The notes beneath the pieces are model-generated. The model was not told where the DNA came from and ran no database searches. It saw only the letters and a list, made by a program, of their open reading frames with translations. From NCBI GenBank assembly GCA_963969345.1, contig OZ017770.1:1931246-1995245 (forward strand): a DNA stretch of 64,000 nucleotides, in the 5' to 3' direction. Positions 33,328 through 43,746 of this stretch are shown piece after piece. The translations under genes and the position numbers were made by a program. How positions within the stretch are numbered: position 1 is the stretch's first letter; the number at the start of each line of letters is the position of its first letter. This DNA is from Turbatrix aceti. Its lineage: Eukaryota; Nematoda; Chromadorea; Rhabditida; Panagrolaimidae.

Positions 33328-35042
33328 TCAATGCGTGTAAAAGGTCACCATGTTTTTGTATCCAGACACCGAACGAGGCATTTTGGGTGAAAGTACGCCG
33401 TTCGACGAAGCCCTGGGCGGTGGAGGAAGGTCGGCTGGACACCCTGCAGGCATTGATATGGGTCGCTCGAGACCACACATTTCATCGATACGAGCAGAGA
33501 AGACAGTTACAAAGCGATAGCCCATCTTTGATTGCAGAATCCAAAGTCCGCCTCCGTAAACGACGCTTGCAAGTCCTGCAAAAGAATAAATGTTAATCTA
33601 TCTCTCAAAAGGTCAAGTGATAAGTTTATACCTGCTATCAGCGTTGCGTAAAACGAATATGACGGACTGAATGTGAGCAGTGTAAGAGTGTCGTCTGGAT
33701 TTGAAAATCGGACGACCAAGTTTGACGGAGTATTTGTGGCGTAGACAAGATTTCCAATTAATGTGGTAACCCCCACAAGGACCGATACCTTTCCAAAGTA
33801 GTGCGGCACGAGGCATAGCATGACCATTTGGAGCAACCAGCATGCAAATGCCAACCTGAAAAAAGTTTAGCTACGTGATTTTTCGTGGAAAATAGATCCA
33901 GACGGTACGAAATACTCTCTTCAATGAACCATAAAACGGAAGCATAACTTTCTAACACAAATAAAAAAAACTAGCAAAACCAGTTTTGGGGTATGGGACA
34001 AAATTTTAAAATTGCAATGTTGAAAACTAATGTGGTTAAAAAAGAGATGAAAAAATGCGTACCATAAAATGACAAACGTGTAGTATCCTGCCAGGCGGTA
34101 TTGTCGCCCCCACATAAAACCTGCTCTATCGACACTGAGATATTCGATGACTTTTAGGATTGGATAGGGTAATCCTTTGTGAAGGGCGCTTACAAGTTCC
34201 CGTTCCATCGATGAAACTAAAAGTTAACCATAAATCATTGTAGTAAAAAAACCAGTAAGGTCAATTGTTGATGATAAGAAGATCAGACATACCATCGGTG
34301 AAGTCGAACCGTTCGTTGTAGTACATGGTATTCACGTGATCATCCATGATGAGAGAAAATAGTGAAAAAGGCTTGTGTTTGGGAACTGGTACTGCTGCAA
34401 AAAATAGCGGAACCGTTTTTCTTCTATCTCAGATTTTTTTTTAAATTCCTTTGGGAAAAAAACTAACACGCGAGAGTGATATTAACGTGCTTGAGTCCAA
34501 TCTTGACACCTAGGGTTGCATTGAATTTTGCATCTGTGAATGCTCGTTGCACGGTGTAGATCTGGACGCCACCGGTATGCCATGATGGATAGTGAATTGT
34601 TACTGCAAAAAAGATGCGCATGATGTAAAGTAGCAAAAAAAACAAAGCATCTGCAGAGAAGAGGGGGAAAAAGAAAGCAGTATTTTGGGTGGAGTTGATT
34701 GCGGTCGACGATAACGGCAAAGCAATTCTTCATCTCCCTCTCAAAGAACACTGCATGCTTTTTTATCAATACAATTAGTCATTTTAATTGTCGCAAAACC
34801 AGCCAAAAAAATAACTCACCCAGTATGATTGCTCCGACGGTCATAGATAGTAGAAAACTAACAGTTGAAACGCATCGACACGTCCTAATACCCGGTGCAA
34901 TAGTCAGATATGCCAGAATCGGGATTATGAACAGTGAAAGTATAAAGGCTATTTGAAAATCAAAGTATACCGGTGTTCTGTTTTCTCCAAACCACGTAGG
35001 CGCGCCATATTCCCTAAACGCATCAAACCATCCAAGGGTCAT
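33328..35042 (-). CDS. DUOXA: Dual oxidase maturation factor
   Basis: Six exons (35042-34820, 34602-34468, 34394-34293, 34216-34063, 33855-33632, 33575-33328) join to 361 aa. The protein matches the DUOXA family along its length: an N-terminal segment before the first membrane helix, ILAYLTIAPGIR, an extracellular VNITL, NTMYYNERFDF like the family's INYNEEF, GLPYPILKVIEYLS, YRLAGYYTF and then FACWLLQMVML. DUOXA escorts dual oxidase from the ER and stays with it at the membrane; in worms the pair supports hydrogen peroxide-dependent cuticle cross-linking. The C-terminal tail is proline/serine-rich. The second intron is placed with donor GTTAGT so that the frame into VPVPKHKP holds. The DUOX partner is not in this window. 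Confidence 0.93.
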
Positions 35043-36100
35043 GGCACAGCGGTAGTAGAGTGAAAAAAATGAAGGAAGTAATAGAGAGGCGTCACGAAGG
35101 AACTACGTCGTCGATCAATGAATGGCAGATCAAAAGCGACAACGGGGTAGGTTTCTAATTCTACGTATAAGCAATGGACAGCCTCATCTGGAGAGCGAAA
35201 TGACGTTCATGTCACGTCGGTAAGCAACAAGGTTAAATACAAATCGGAGGTACGATAAAACCTGAAAAACACGTAAACAGTTACACGGGCGTGACAGCGA
35301 CTGAACCGCACGTATAGCCAAGCGCGTACCCCCACGGATGCCATGAATGGGAACATTGAACCTGTTTTTTTAGAGCTATGACCCTTGCCAGACAGCCGAC
35401 TCAAACGGGTTAAAAAGGCCACATTTTTTTGACTTTAGATCAAAATTCCATGAATAAATACAAACGGGTTAATTACAACATTGATCAGATTGAGGAGAAT
35501 TGTAAAAGAAGAGACAAAAATTGAAAAGGCAACCGCAGGCGCATCACAACCAGTCGACTAGCCGCGCCACCCTGCTGCCGCAAACCAAAACAATGACAAA
35601 CGCTAACCAAGGAGGGGTAGTACTACAATGCACGCCACACCACTGCGATAGATATTCTTACTAAAAAATATTTTTTCTTATATAGATCTTGAAAAAATGT
35701 ATAATCAACCCTCTGTGTCAATGTCGTGATAATCCATCTGTTGGGAAAGCTGGCAGGGATGGGGTAACGATAGCACGCATGCGATTGCAAAAAAACAAAA
35801 AAAGTTTTGTGAGTTTTTTTCGCCGGCGGGAACATCGATGAAGCGCCCAAAAGCATGGAGAGGCATAGAATGCACGTCACAGACATTCAAAGCTGGATCA
35901 AGAGGCTACACAATGCATGTTTTAACAATAAAACTACATTGTGTAAAAAATGGAAACTCGATTGTGGTTATACTACTAAATACTTGAAACGCGACCGGAT
36001 CTGTGCTGTCATACTTGGCAACCGAAATATGCAACACAACAAACAACAAGGGACGAAAAAAAAGGTGATGGTGCAACAAGGAACTAGTCCTGCTGATGAC
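35043..36100. other. Upstream region of DUOXA
   Basis: About 1 kb between the DUOXA start and the LTR element. It contains short frames without recognisable motifs. The last five bases (36096-36100, ATGAC) are the left target-site duplication of the retroelement. Confidence 0.45.
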
Positions 36101-36411
36101 TGTAGTAGTTCTCTATGCCACTCGCGATAGATACTTTACTCACAAACAAAGACCTGTAACCAATACATATAATACAATATACACAGGTCCAATCATTACC
36201 TCAACAAGGGTGGAGTTCCGTCGGGTTGAGGTCTTTGGGTTGCTCTGGGCTTGCCTTCGGCCGGGCGTCGATCACGCAGCCAACGAACACGACCGCTCGC
36301 GGCGACAGACAAAACAACAACTGAGACAATAGGAAAGGGAAATACAGGAAACAATTATTCTACGCGAGATACGAATGCGCACGCGTTGCACCAACTCGTA
36401 CTCGCGTAACA
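36101..36411 (-). repeat. 3' LTR of the retroelement
   Basis: 311 bp, identical to the copy at 37338-37648. On the element strand it begins TGTTACGCGAG and ends CTACTACA. It is the 3' copy because the purine tract lies immediately upstream on the minus strand. Confidence 0.95.
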
Positions 36412-36423
36412 CTTCCCTCTCTC
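36412..36423 (-). other. Polypurine tract
   Basis: GAGAGAGGGAAG on the minus strand abuts the 3' LTR directly, as expected for the plus-strand DNA primer. It overlaps the TGA stop (36424-36422) of the internal frame. Confidence 0.8.
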
Positions 36424-37282
36424 AACAGAAACGGACAATAAGGGCTGAATCATGGGACAGGGGCAAATCTCCTTCCTGAGACGTCGTCGTCGGATTCACC
36501 CTGCGACGGGTAGTCGTCGGGACACGTTTTCTTGCAAACACTCTGCGTCTGCGGCTTCTCGAAATCCGGCGTCGGTTTCGGTTGTCGTCCAAGAGTGCTT
36601 CGGCAGGACTGATGTTACCGGGAACCATCTTGCTGGGACTGGTTCGGATGCTGAGCAGCATCAGGCGGACTGCTTCCTGCAGGTCCACCACGTCGGCGTT
36701 CATCTTCAATCCATCCGTGAGCATGTGCACGTATCGCTCGGCTGGATACGGCAGGGACGGACAATGCTGGATGCTTTGAACATCTTCAATCGTAGGCAAT
36801 AGTGCTGGGTGTGCTGCCTTCGCACGTGGCACGCACTTGCCTTCGGTGATAACAGGAACACTCGCTATCACCACTTTCCCCTCCTTTTTGACATTGCACT
36901 GGCTTGCAATCGTCTGGGGTACCGCTTCTGCTCGTCCTTCAAACTTGACTTTCGAGAGCTGGTCATCGTTGGCTGCTTCTGCGATCCGCACGGCAAGGGT
37001 CCGACCGGCCTGGTCACCCTTCCGTTCATGAATGGTCGCTGCACCGATGTGATCCTGGGATCCTGCGAAGTCGTCGAATTGATGGCACGTGCACTCCTTG
37101 ACATATAGACACGACCATCGGGTTTTCTGCTGATTGACCCTGGCCTCCTGGATCGATGATCGCTTTGAGACTGCAACCGCTCCGATTGCTGGCCCTGCAG
37201 CTTTCGCGGCAAGCGGTTTGCTCTTCTTCGCATCCTTCTCGGGCTCGGTCGTGAGATCTGTCTTGTTCGGAGTTGCGGGCAT
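36422..37282 (-). CDS. Retroelement frame: N-terminal region fused to integrase remnant
   Basis: One open frame of 286 aa starts 56 bp inside the 5' LTR border and runs to the purine tract. Residues about 1-165 are basic and alanine/lysine-rich without a recognisable domain; their position suggests gag, but no zinc knuckle is seen. Residues about 175-235 contain PAERYVHMLTDGLK and LSIRTSPSKMVPGNISPAEALL, which match the end of the Ty3/gypsy integrase core (the AERxVQTFK and YRxTPHxxTGxSPAELL motifs). An arginine-rich tail follows. The join of gag-like and integrase parts in one frame shows a large internal deletion. Whether a protein is made is unknown. Confidence 0.75.
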   Translation of the reverse strand: MPATPNKTDLTTEPEKDAKKSKPLAAKAAGPAIGAVAVSKRSSIQEARVNQQKTRWSCLYVKECTCHQFDDFAGSQDHIGAATIHERKGDQAGRTLAVRIAEAANDDQLSKVKFEGRAEAVPQTIASQCNVKKEGKVVIASVPVITEGKCVPRAKAAHPALLPTIEDVQSIQHCPSLPYPAERYVHMLTDGLKMNADVVDLQEAVRLMLLSIRTSPSKMVPGNISPAEALLDDNRNRRRISRSRRRRVFARKRVPTTTRRRVNPTTTSQEGDLPLSHDSALIVRFC

Positions 37283-37317
37283 GGCTTGGATCGGCTTCTC
37301 GTCACCTCTGTAGGTCG

Positions 37318-37337
37318 CCGAATCCTCTCGTCACCAA
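37318..37337 (-). other. Primer-binding site
   Basis: On the minus strand the sequence after the 5' LTR reads T then TGGTGACGAGAGG, the usual TGG start complementary to a tRNA CCA end. The tRNA identity cannot be settled without the tRNA set of the genome. Confidence 0.65.
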
Positions 37338-37648
37338 TGTAGTAGTTCTCTATGCCACTCGCGATAGATACTTTACTCACAAACAAAGACCTGTAACCAA
37401 TACATATAATACAATATACACAGGTCCAATCATTACCTCAACAAGGGTGGAGTTCCGTCGGGTTGAGGTCTTTGGGTTGCTCTGGGCTTGCCTTCGGCCG
37501 GGCGTCGATCACGCAGCCAACGAACACGACCGCTCGCGGCGACAGACAAAACAACAACTGAGACAATAGGAAAGGGAAATACAGGAAACAATTATTCTAC
37601 GCGAGATACGAATGCGCACGCGTTGCACCAACTCGTACTCGCGTAACA
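37338..37648 (-). repeat. 5' LTR of the retroelement
   Basis: 311 bp, identical to 36101-36411 and flanked outside by ATGAC at 37649-37653. It should contain the element promoter. Confidence 0.95.
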
Positions 37649-38191
37649 ATGACCAAATAAAGGAGAAATAATACGTCACGCGCGTCTATCTATCCGGACG
37701 TCTGGTAATGCTAATACTGCCACTTTCTGGCGATAATGTAAGCAAAAGAAAAACGAACACAAACCGTCCACAATTTGGAACGTATGATGAGACGAATAAT
37801 GCGCAAGCGCATCCGCGCATACGGGAGAGGGGAGGATGAATGCCTTTTGGTTTTCAGACGTAAGTCATTTTTGAGGGATGCCGGTTGACGTTGACGCAGC
37901 GTCTCACAGCCGTTATGAATGATTTGCATGAGAGATAATAATTGTAATCAAGTTTCCGGCTGCAAACGTGTTGAATAACATATTCGCGACAATAATTGAT
38001 GCTTGAGAGAAAAAAAAAAGTTTAACGGAATACAACTAGCCGCGCACAATTTTTTTCATGCTTATAATCATCTGTGATTTTTTTTCTTCCCTCTTCCACT
38101 TCGTCAGAAATTTATATGTATCAATTAAAGAACAAAAAATGTTTTTTGCGAAATGGCAAAGCTCGGCTGTGTGACTTCGGAGTATGCACGT
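37649..38191. other. Intergenic, nothing recognised
   Basis: About 540 bp between the retroelement and the mesh-like gene stop. It starts with the right copy of the ATGAC target duplication. There is no coding signal. Confidence 0.45.
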
Positions 38192-41100
38192 TTACGCGCG
38201 GGTTTCGCGACCGACAAAAGACAAATGTGAGGATGGTGGAGGCTGTAGAGGTTGTGGCAGCATATCAGGTGCAATAGATTCGGTACGATGAGTGTTTCTG
38301 AGGATAGATACCGGCTGTCTTTCAGATATTGTTTCAATGGGCTGCTTTGCCGATAAATTTTGTGACGAAGCAAATGTGCGATTCGTTTCGCTACAATACA
38401 AAGACCGGTATTAAAAACTTGTCCCGATAAAAAACAAGAGATTGTTATGCAACGTATGTATTACTAAGTCTCTATCTATTCCCATTATTTTGGATCGCAA
38501 TTTGGCAGAATGCACGCACTCTGTCCTGATTTGTACTGTGCGTGTTCTACGTCATTTAATTTAAGGTTCCTTGAAAAGGTAGTAAAACCCTTTCATGTTT
38601 TGTTTTTTTTCTTCCTTCCCGGTAGTCATAAAACAATTAAAGAAAAATAGATTGTTGCCTGAACTTTTTGTTTTTGAGAAAAAAATGACGGAATAGGGTG
38701 TCAAAAATGCGTGAAACAGGCGGCAGTCTGCAGTGATTATCATCTGATAAAACTGGATGCACGCTTGAACGCCTTCTTGATTGATTAGAATCTTGACGTT
38801 TTGAACTTACCCAGGTTCAGCTTTGCGGAATGTAATTTTTGTTTCAGGATGAAGACTGACGCGCCGAAAGTAGCATGCAAAAAAGATGGAAAATATGAAT
38901 AACAAGATTGCTGTTGAACTCAGAATGCCTGTCATCCATTTGAGACCAGTTTCGACGGTTCGACCTGCAAATGCAAAAAAAAGTGAGTGAGCCTACAAAA
39001 AATTATTGTGATTGCGTTTGTACTTACGTCGACACCATACGTGCCATCCCGGAGTCCACGTTCCATTCACGCACGTTCTCTGCGGGGTGCCATGTATAAA
39101 AAATTCAGGTTTGCACGTGAAGGTCACAGTTACACCATCTAGGTAGTTGTTGCCTGGAGGATATTTGACGACCCCAGGGGCAGTTAGCAGCGCGCCGCAA
39201 CTTAGGTCTGTAAATATCCCATGAACCGGTAATTATCCTATTCATAATTGATAACCACTTACGTCGTACTGATCCTTTGTACTTTAGTTCACTCAGTTTT
39301 GTCTGTACTTCAAGCGTATTCATTGCAATTTCCCTTCGACCGGTCAAAAAGTAGTCGTATTCGCATTCGTAAACGCTCTGACATGCGACACGGACTTCTT
39401 CAAGCGTAAAGACCAAGCTAGCGTTGAACTGCAGTCGATACGGATCGAATACTGGATAGTAATTGCGATCATCACCAAAGAGCAAGGGGTTGTAAATCGG
39501 TTTGATGTGGTCTTGGAAGAGTAACTTGTGTCTGCTGCCGTCGACTTTCCATGTTGCTCCAAAGTGATGCGCTTGTATGTTGTCAGCTTCGGTGGGAGGG
39601 TGGTTTATGTGGACAATGTTGCCTTCAGGGGTCATCAGGTCGTCAAGATGATTGTCATTGAATGTGCCAAGCAAGCCGACCGTGACAAACCTCTGGGCTC
39701 CGGCAGCGTATTGAAGGGTCGAAGGTGGTGCAATGTAGTTATTTAACTCATTTCGGATATTGCTCGTAGATCTGCCACGTTCATCATGTCCGGTGCCAAA
39801 ATAATCGTAACCCCGAGGGTACTAAAAAAATTATTTGATAATTTTGAAAAAAAACTCAAACTCACGGCATATGTTTCGTTGAATTCCGGAGGCAACAAAA
39901 CCATGACAGACAAAACACCGTGCGCTTCAGAAACCAAAATACCAGCTCCAGAATCGAACATGACTTGAATTTCGGATTGGTTATGGTTGCGTTCAGGACT
40001 GCGCAATGTGACTCCGCGGAAGCGCTGTAGTTTTAGCTCAGGCGTGTCAAAGTAGCAGGGATGGCCATTGACGATAACGTCCATACGGTATCTCCATCTT
40101 CTGAATTCCTTCCTGGCAAAAAGCTGAACAATGTCCGATTGATTTTCTCGCGCTGCTACACCTGTGATGACCGATGCGTGAACGACTTGATTCCAGTCGG
40201 TTTTTGGTGGTTGTTCCATGCGGATTTGAACGTTGAAATCGTGTCTCGGGTCTTTGCTCATGGATAGAACGTAGTATCCCTTGCCTTGGAAGGTGTACCG
40301 CGTGCCATCGTATGTGATGAAATGAGGATCACCGTAAGCAATGCCAGCCACTGGCGGGATGTACTCTTGACAGCCAGACGTCTGTCGACGCCAGAAGTAA
40401 AATTCACAGTTTCCTGCCCACTTGCAGCACTTTTCGTATGCCATGGTATCAGTGTGATAGTTAGACAAAGATGGAACATAGGGTGGACGCTTGAAGGGAT
40501 ACGATCCCATTGGATGTGCTCGTTGAGCTGTTCCTGGACTAAAGAATCGTAAATGAGCCGCATTTTCGTAGTCGTCACTGTGCATGAGCCAGCCTTCAAA
40601 GTCGTAGCAGCATACTTGACCTGCGCCGGTCCAAGTTGCTCCGTTTGACATGACGCAGTGCTGAGCGCCTTTGTTGTATTCACAAGATGCGTCACCATCT
40701 CTGTCACAGCCATATAAAGGCATAAAACGGCCGACGTCAAGGAGAGCCTGATCAAGAGTGCAGGGGCACGGAATCGAAGGTTCCAAGTCTATGGCGTAGT
40801 TTACACGCTTGCCATCGTAATCAAACCAATCTTGACAGAGTTCGAGAGCCCAGTTAGATCCGTATTCATACTCCCATATGTCACGGAAATACCAGCCAAA
40901 CGGTGTCATTTTGCTCCAGAAAACGCTAAAAAGGTACTATTAAAAAAATTCAATTTTCTTTCTGACATACCCAGAAGTTTCTTCATGATCCGAAATTGAT
41001 ATCCTGACGACGCCAAAGCTGAACCTTCTCCACGAATGCATGATCATGTTTGAGCGAGCCAAGGTCCTCGGGTCAAATTCGTACAATCCATCATTGGCAG

Positions 41101-42774
41101 TCCGAATCGCAATTGTGCCGACTTCTTCAAAGATGTGGTCATCGGTGTCTTCCCAGTAGCCCATCAACTTGATATCAACCTGAGAGTTAAGGTCAGTTGT
41201 CAAGTTGAAAGGTGCCCACTCGAGTCGAAGTCTTGTCGCGTTATGAGATCGCCAGTTGTTGAATGTTTCTCTCGGGTTGTCTATGAGCTTGATTTGAGGC
41301 ATGGCGAGTGAAGGTTGGAGAAGGTAAAAAGTGCCAACGTAAGGATAGCTCTGACCGCCGTCCCGAGACATCTTGGTATTGACAAGCCCAGTCTTGAACA
41401 TTCTGTTGACCGGCAAAATGCACTGCGCTCTGTGCATGGATAGTCTGACACAGTCAACCTGATATTCGTCGAAGATGACTTTGACAACATCGCCGGCTCT
41501 CAAGCAAGGTCCGGAGACGTTAACGTACACCCCGCCGATCATAGAAGCTGCTATGGGAGCTGTGGTCATGAAACCGATGGATTCGTTGCTGCAGCCGCCG
41601 GTAATGATCTGTTCATCCACGCGGTAGAGCCATCGACCGGGGACTCCAACATTCGAAAATTCCTGAAGCTTGAGCACACGACCTTCTCCCGAATAAGGTA
41701 GAGACGTCCATCCGGTGCCGTTACCGCCGTTGAAGCCCGCCATGGCCGATTGTAGACCACCGCGGCCTTGCAGTGCACCGGCAGTGTTGGAAGATGTCCA
41801 GTTGATGTGCGCGTAATTGAAAATGGCGTAGGAACGAATTTCGTCTGTTGCCAGGACTACTTGATAGGTGTTTGTCCATCTTTTAGCTTCTTCGTATCGA
41901 TTAACCTGTAAAACAAAAGTTTTTGTATTGTTTTAGTGAAAAATGATTACCTGTGTTATTTTCGGTGCTCCACCATAAGCCATGCGCTCCCAGGTAACGA
42001 TAACCGCGTAATCAGCGCGAAAACCGTTAGCTCCAATGATGCCCTCTCGAATGGTCATCGTAATGTTGTCCAGAAGGTAGGGATCTTCGACCCGACCCCA
42101 TCTGTTCTTTACATACCGATCACGAGCCGTGTGAAACATTTCACCGTAATTATCCCGAGGACTGAGAAGCGGATTGCCCCATTCATCAACAGTTTCGTAG
42201 TTTCTCGGTCGAAAAACAAGTCGATACCAGACATTGGATATTCCACGCTCGCCAATGTACTGAAACGTCTGATCAGCGTAAAATGGAGCAATGAAGCTGG
42301 CATCTCGCTGTTCAGGCCATCGTGGATTCGGAAATGTATACGGTGGCTGAATGAATTCAGGATCAGAGAAAGCCAGGAGACCGCCGGGGTAAATCATGGT
42401 GTAATTGAAGCGGAAGCCATAGAAGGGGTAGTCAAAGTCAAAATCAATCTGACGATCGTGGTTTGGCTTGTTCAGGAGATTAGCGTCGTGAAATGCCGGT
42501 CCGTAAGGAAAGAGATGATACCAGCCTGAAAACAAAACAATTGGTAAAAAAACAACAACAAAAATATGATACCTTCTTCTTCCCTGAGATCGGCATGTTG
42601 TTGATAGTAGTCCAATCTTTCAACATCAACATGTCCAGGATGAGGCATATAATTGAAAATCGGACTTTTATTCCCAAACAAATCAATTGTAGACTGCTCG
42701 ATGAAAGTTTGTTGGCCGACTACCGTAGTACCCAATATCAAGAAAATAAATTTCACTGATAAATTTGAATCCAT
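38192..42774 (-). CDS. Mesh-like transmembrane protein (NIDO-AMOP-VWD-sushi)
   Basis: Eight exons (42774-42573, 42525-41951, 41905-40971, 40925-39866, 39821-39263, 39207-39028, 38964-38811, 38390-38192) join to 1287 aa. After a signal peptide comes a NIDO-type region (FDYPFYGFRF, PFYADQTF, VTWERMAYGGA). Next is an IPT-like part, then an AMOP domain rich in cysteines (CPCTLDQAL, CCYDFEGW, CCKWAGNC). A VWD domain opens with GIAYGDPHFITYDG, and a sushi module reads CKPEFFIHGTPQRTC...W. A single membrane helix (TAILLFIFSIFFACYF) and a short proline-rich cytoplasmic tail complete it. This is the architecture of insect Mesh, of SUSD2-type proteins and of a nematode orthologue; Mesh organises smooth septate junctions in epithelia. 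The tail exon was chosen in the frame that joins at GG|C. Confidence 0.93.
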
Positions 42775-43746
42775 TGCAAATCAACAAAAATCAATAACAA
42801 AAATGCAACATGAAGTAAAAAAGGAAGAAAGACTCCGGCAGAGGTCGTCGGTTGGGACTACACAGGTAAGCTTAAGCCACAATGACCACCGGTTTGGGGG
42901 GATACGGCCGAATGCGCAAATTTAGTCCTAGCCACCCCCGCAGCTATGGCAACGTTCCGCGCGGGCATTAGGACAATCGCCAGCTCGGTGTTCGCTTGGT
43001 CGTAGTTTCAAAGGCATCACCGGGGTTTGGCATGGAGGCGACAACAACTCCATAATAATTATGACTTGGTTATGCATATTCCAGACACGAGCGAACACCG
43101 GTGTCCAATCCATTCGTTGGCATAGTGCCTTTTTCGAGGGATTGGCTACAACAATGAATTGAAATATTTATTTTTAGTTTTTTCTCATGATCCGGATGAT
43201 CCTTGATGACGTTCCAGACAAAAGCAGGAAGTCATAAAAACTTGAACAATAATTAATTGCGATAAAAAAAATTATGAAAAAATACACATATTTTAGTCAC
43301 GAATATATTTCTTTAAAATATGCGCCATGTTTGTGAGCGTTCTTTAGTCAGCATCTTTCAAGGCATTATTGTCAAATTCACGTATATCAACATTTTGGCA
43401 ATACGATAGCGTTATATTTTTGCCGCATGAATTTTAAAGCACGATGACAAACTGCTATCATTTTTGGGGTCATTAATGAATCGTCCACATGCATTACTTT
43501 CACATATTCTGCGCAAGAAGCCAAAAACTGATATGAGCTTTATAAAGTTTTATTGAGTGCACTTCTAACAAAAAACCGACACAATACAACGAACGTGGAA
43601 TACCATTCAGAGCTCTATAACACCACAAGTGAACAATGCTTGCAGTAGGTAATCAACAAAGTTGATCGGGGATACATCGTTTACGTACTAATGATAGCCG
43701 TTTTCACACACACAAAAATTAATTGTACAAACAATCCGTAAATTAA
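42775..43746. other. Intergenic, locally GC-richer
   Basis: About 970 bp. The part at 42830-43110 is less AT-rich than its surroundings and contains no splice-linked frame; it may be the mesh-like gene promoter or an unrecognised RNA. The remainder is AT-rich and presumably includes the MAPK15 3' region. Confidence 0.4.

Larger units (their letters stand above)
36101..37648 (-). mobile_element. Internally deleted Ty3/gypsy-type LTR retrotransposon
   Basis: Two 311-bp long terminal repeats (36101-36411 and 37338-37648) appear identical base for base, begin TG and end CA, and enclose only 926 bp. ATGAC flanks the element on both sides (36096-36100 and 37649-37653), a perfect 5-bp target duplication. 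On the minus strand a primer-binding-like TGG starts one base after the 5' LTR and a purine tract precedes the 3' LTR. The single internal frame ends in a piece of integrase, while protease, reverse transcriptase, RNase H and most of integrase are absent. The identical repeats indicate a very recent insertion, and the missing enzymes mean it moved with help from an autonomous relative. Confidence 0.96.

Noticed and set aside
36452..37108. Plus-strand open frames of 65-116 codons within the retroelement
   Set aside because: They are shadows of the 286-codon minus-strand frame, which alone lies between primer site and purine tract and matches integrase motifs.
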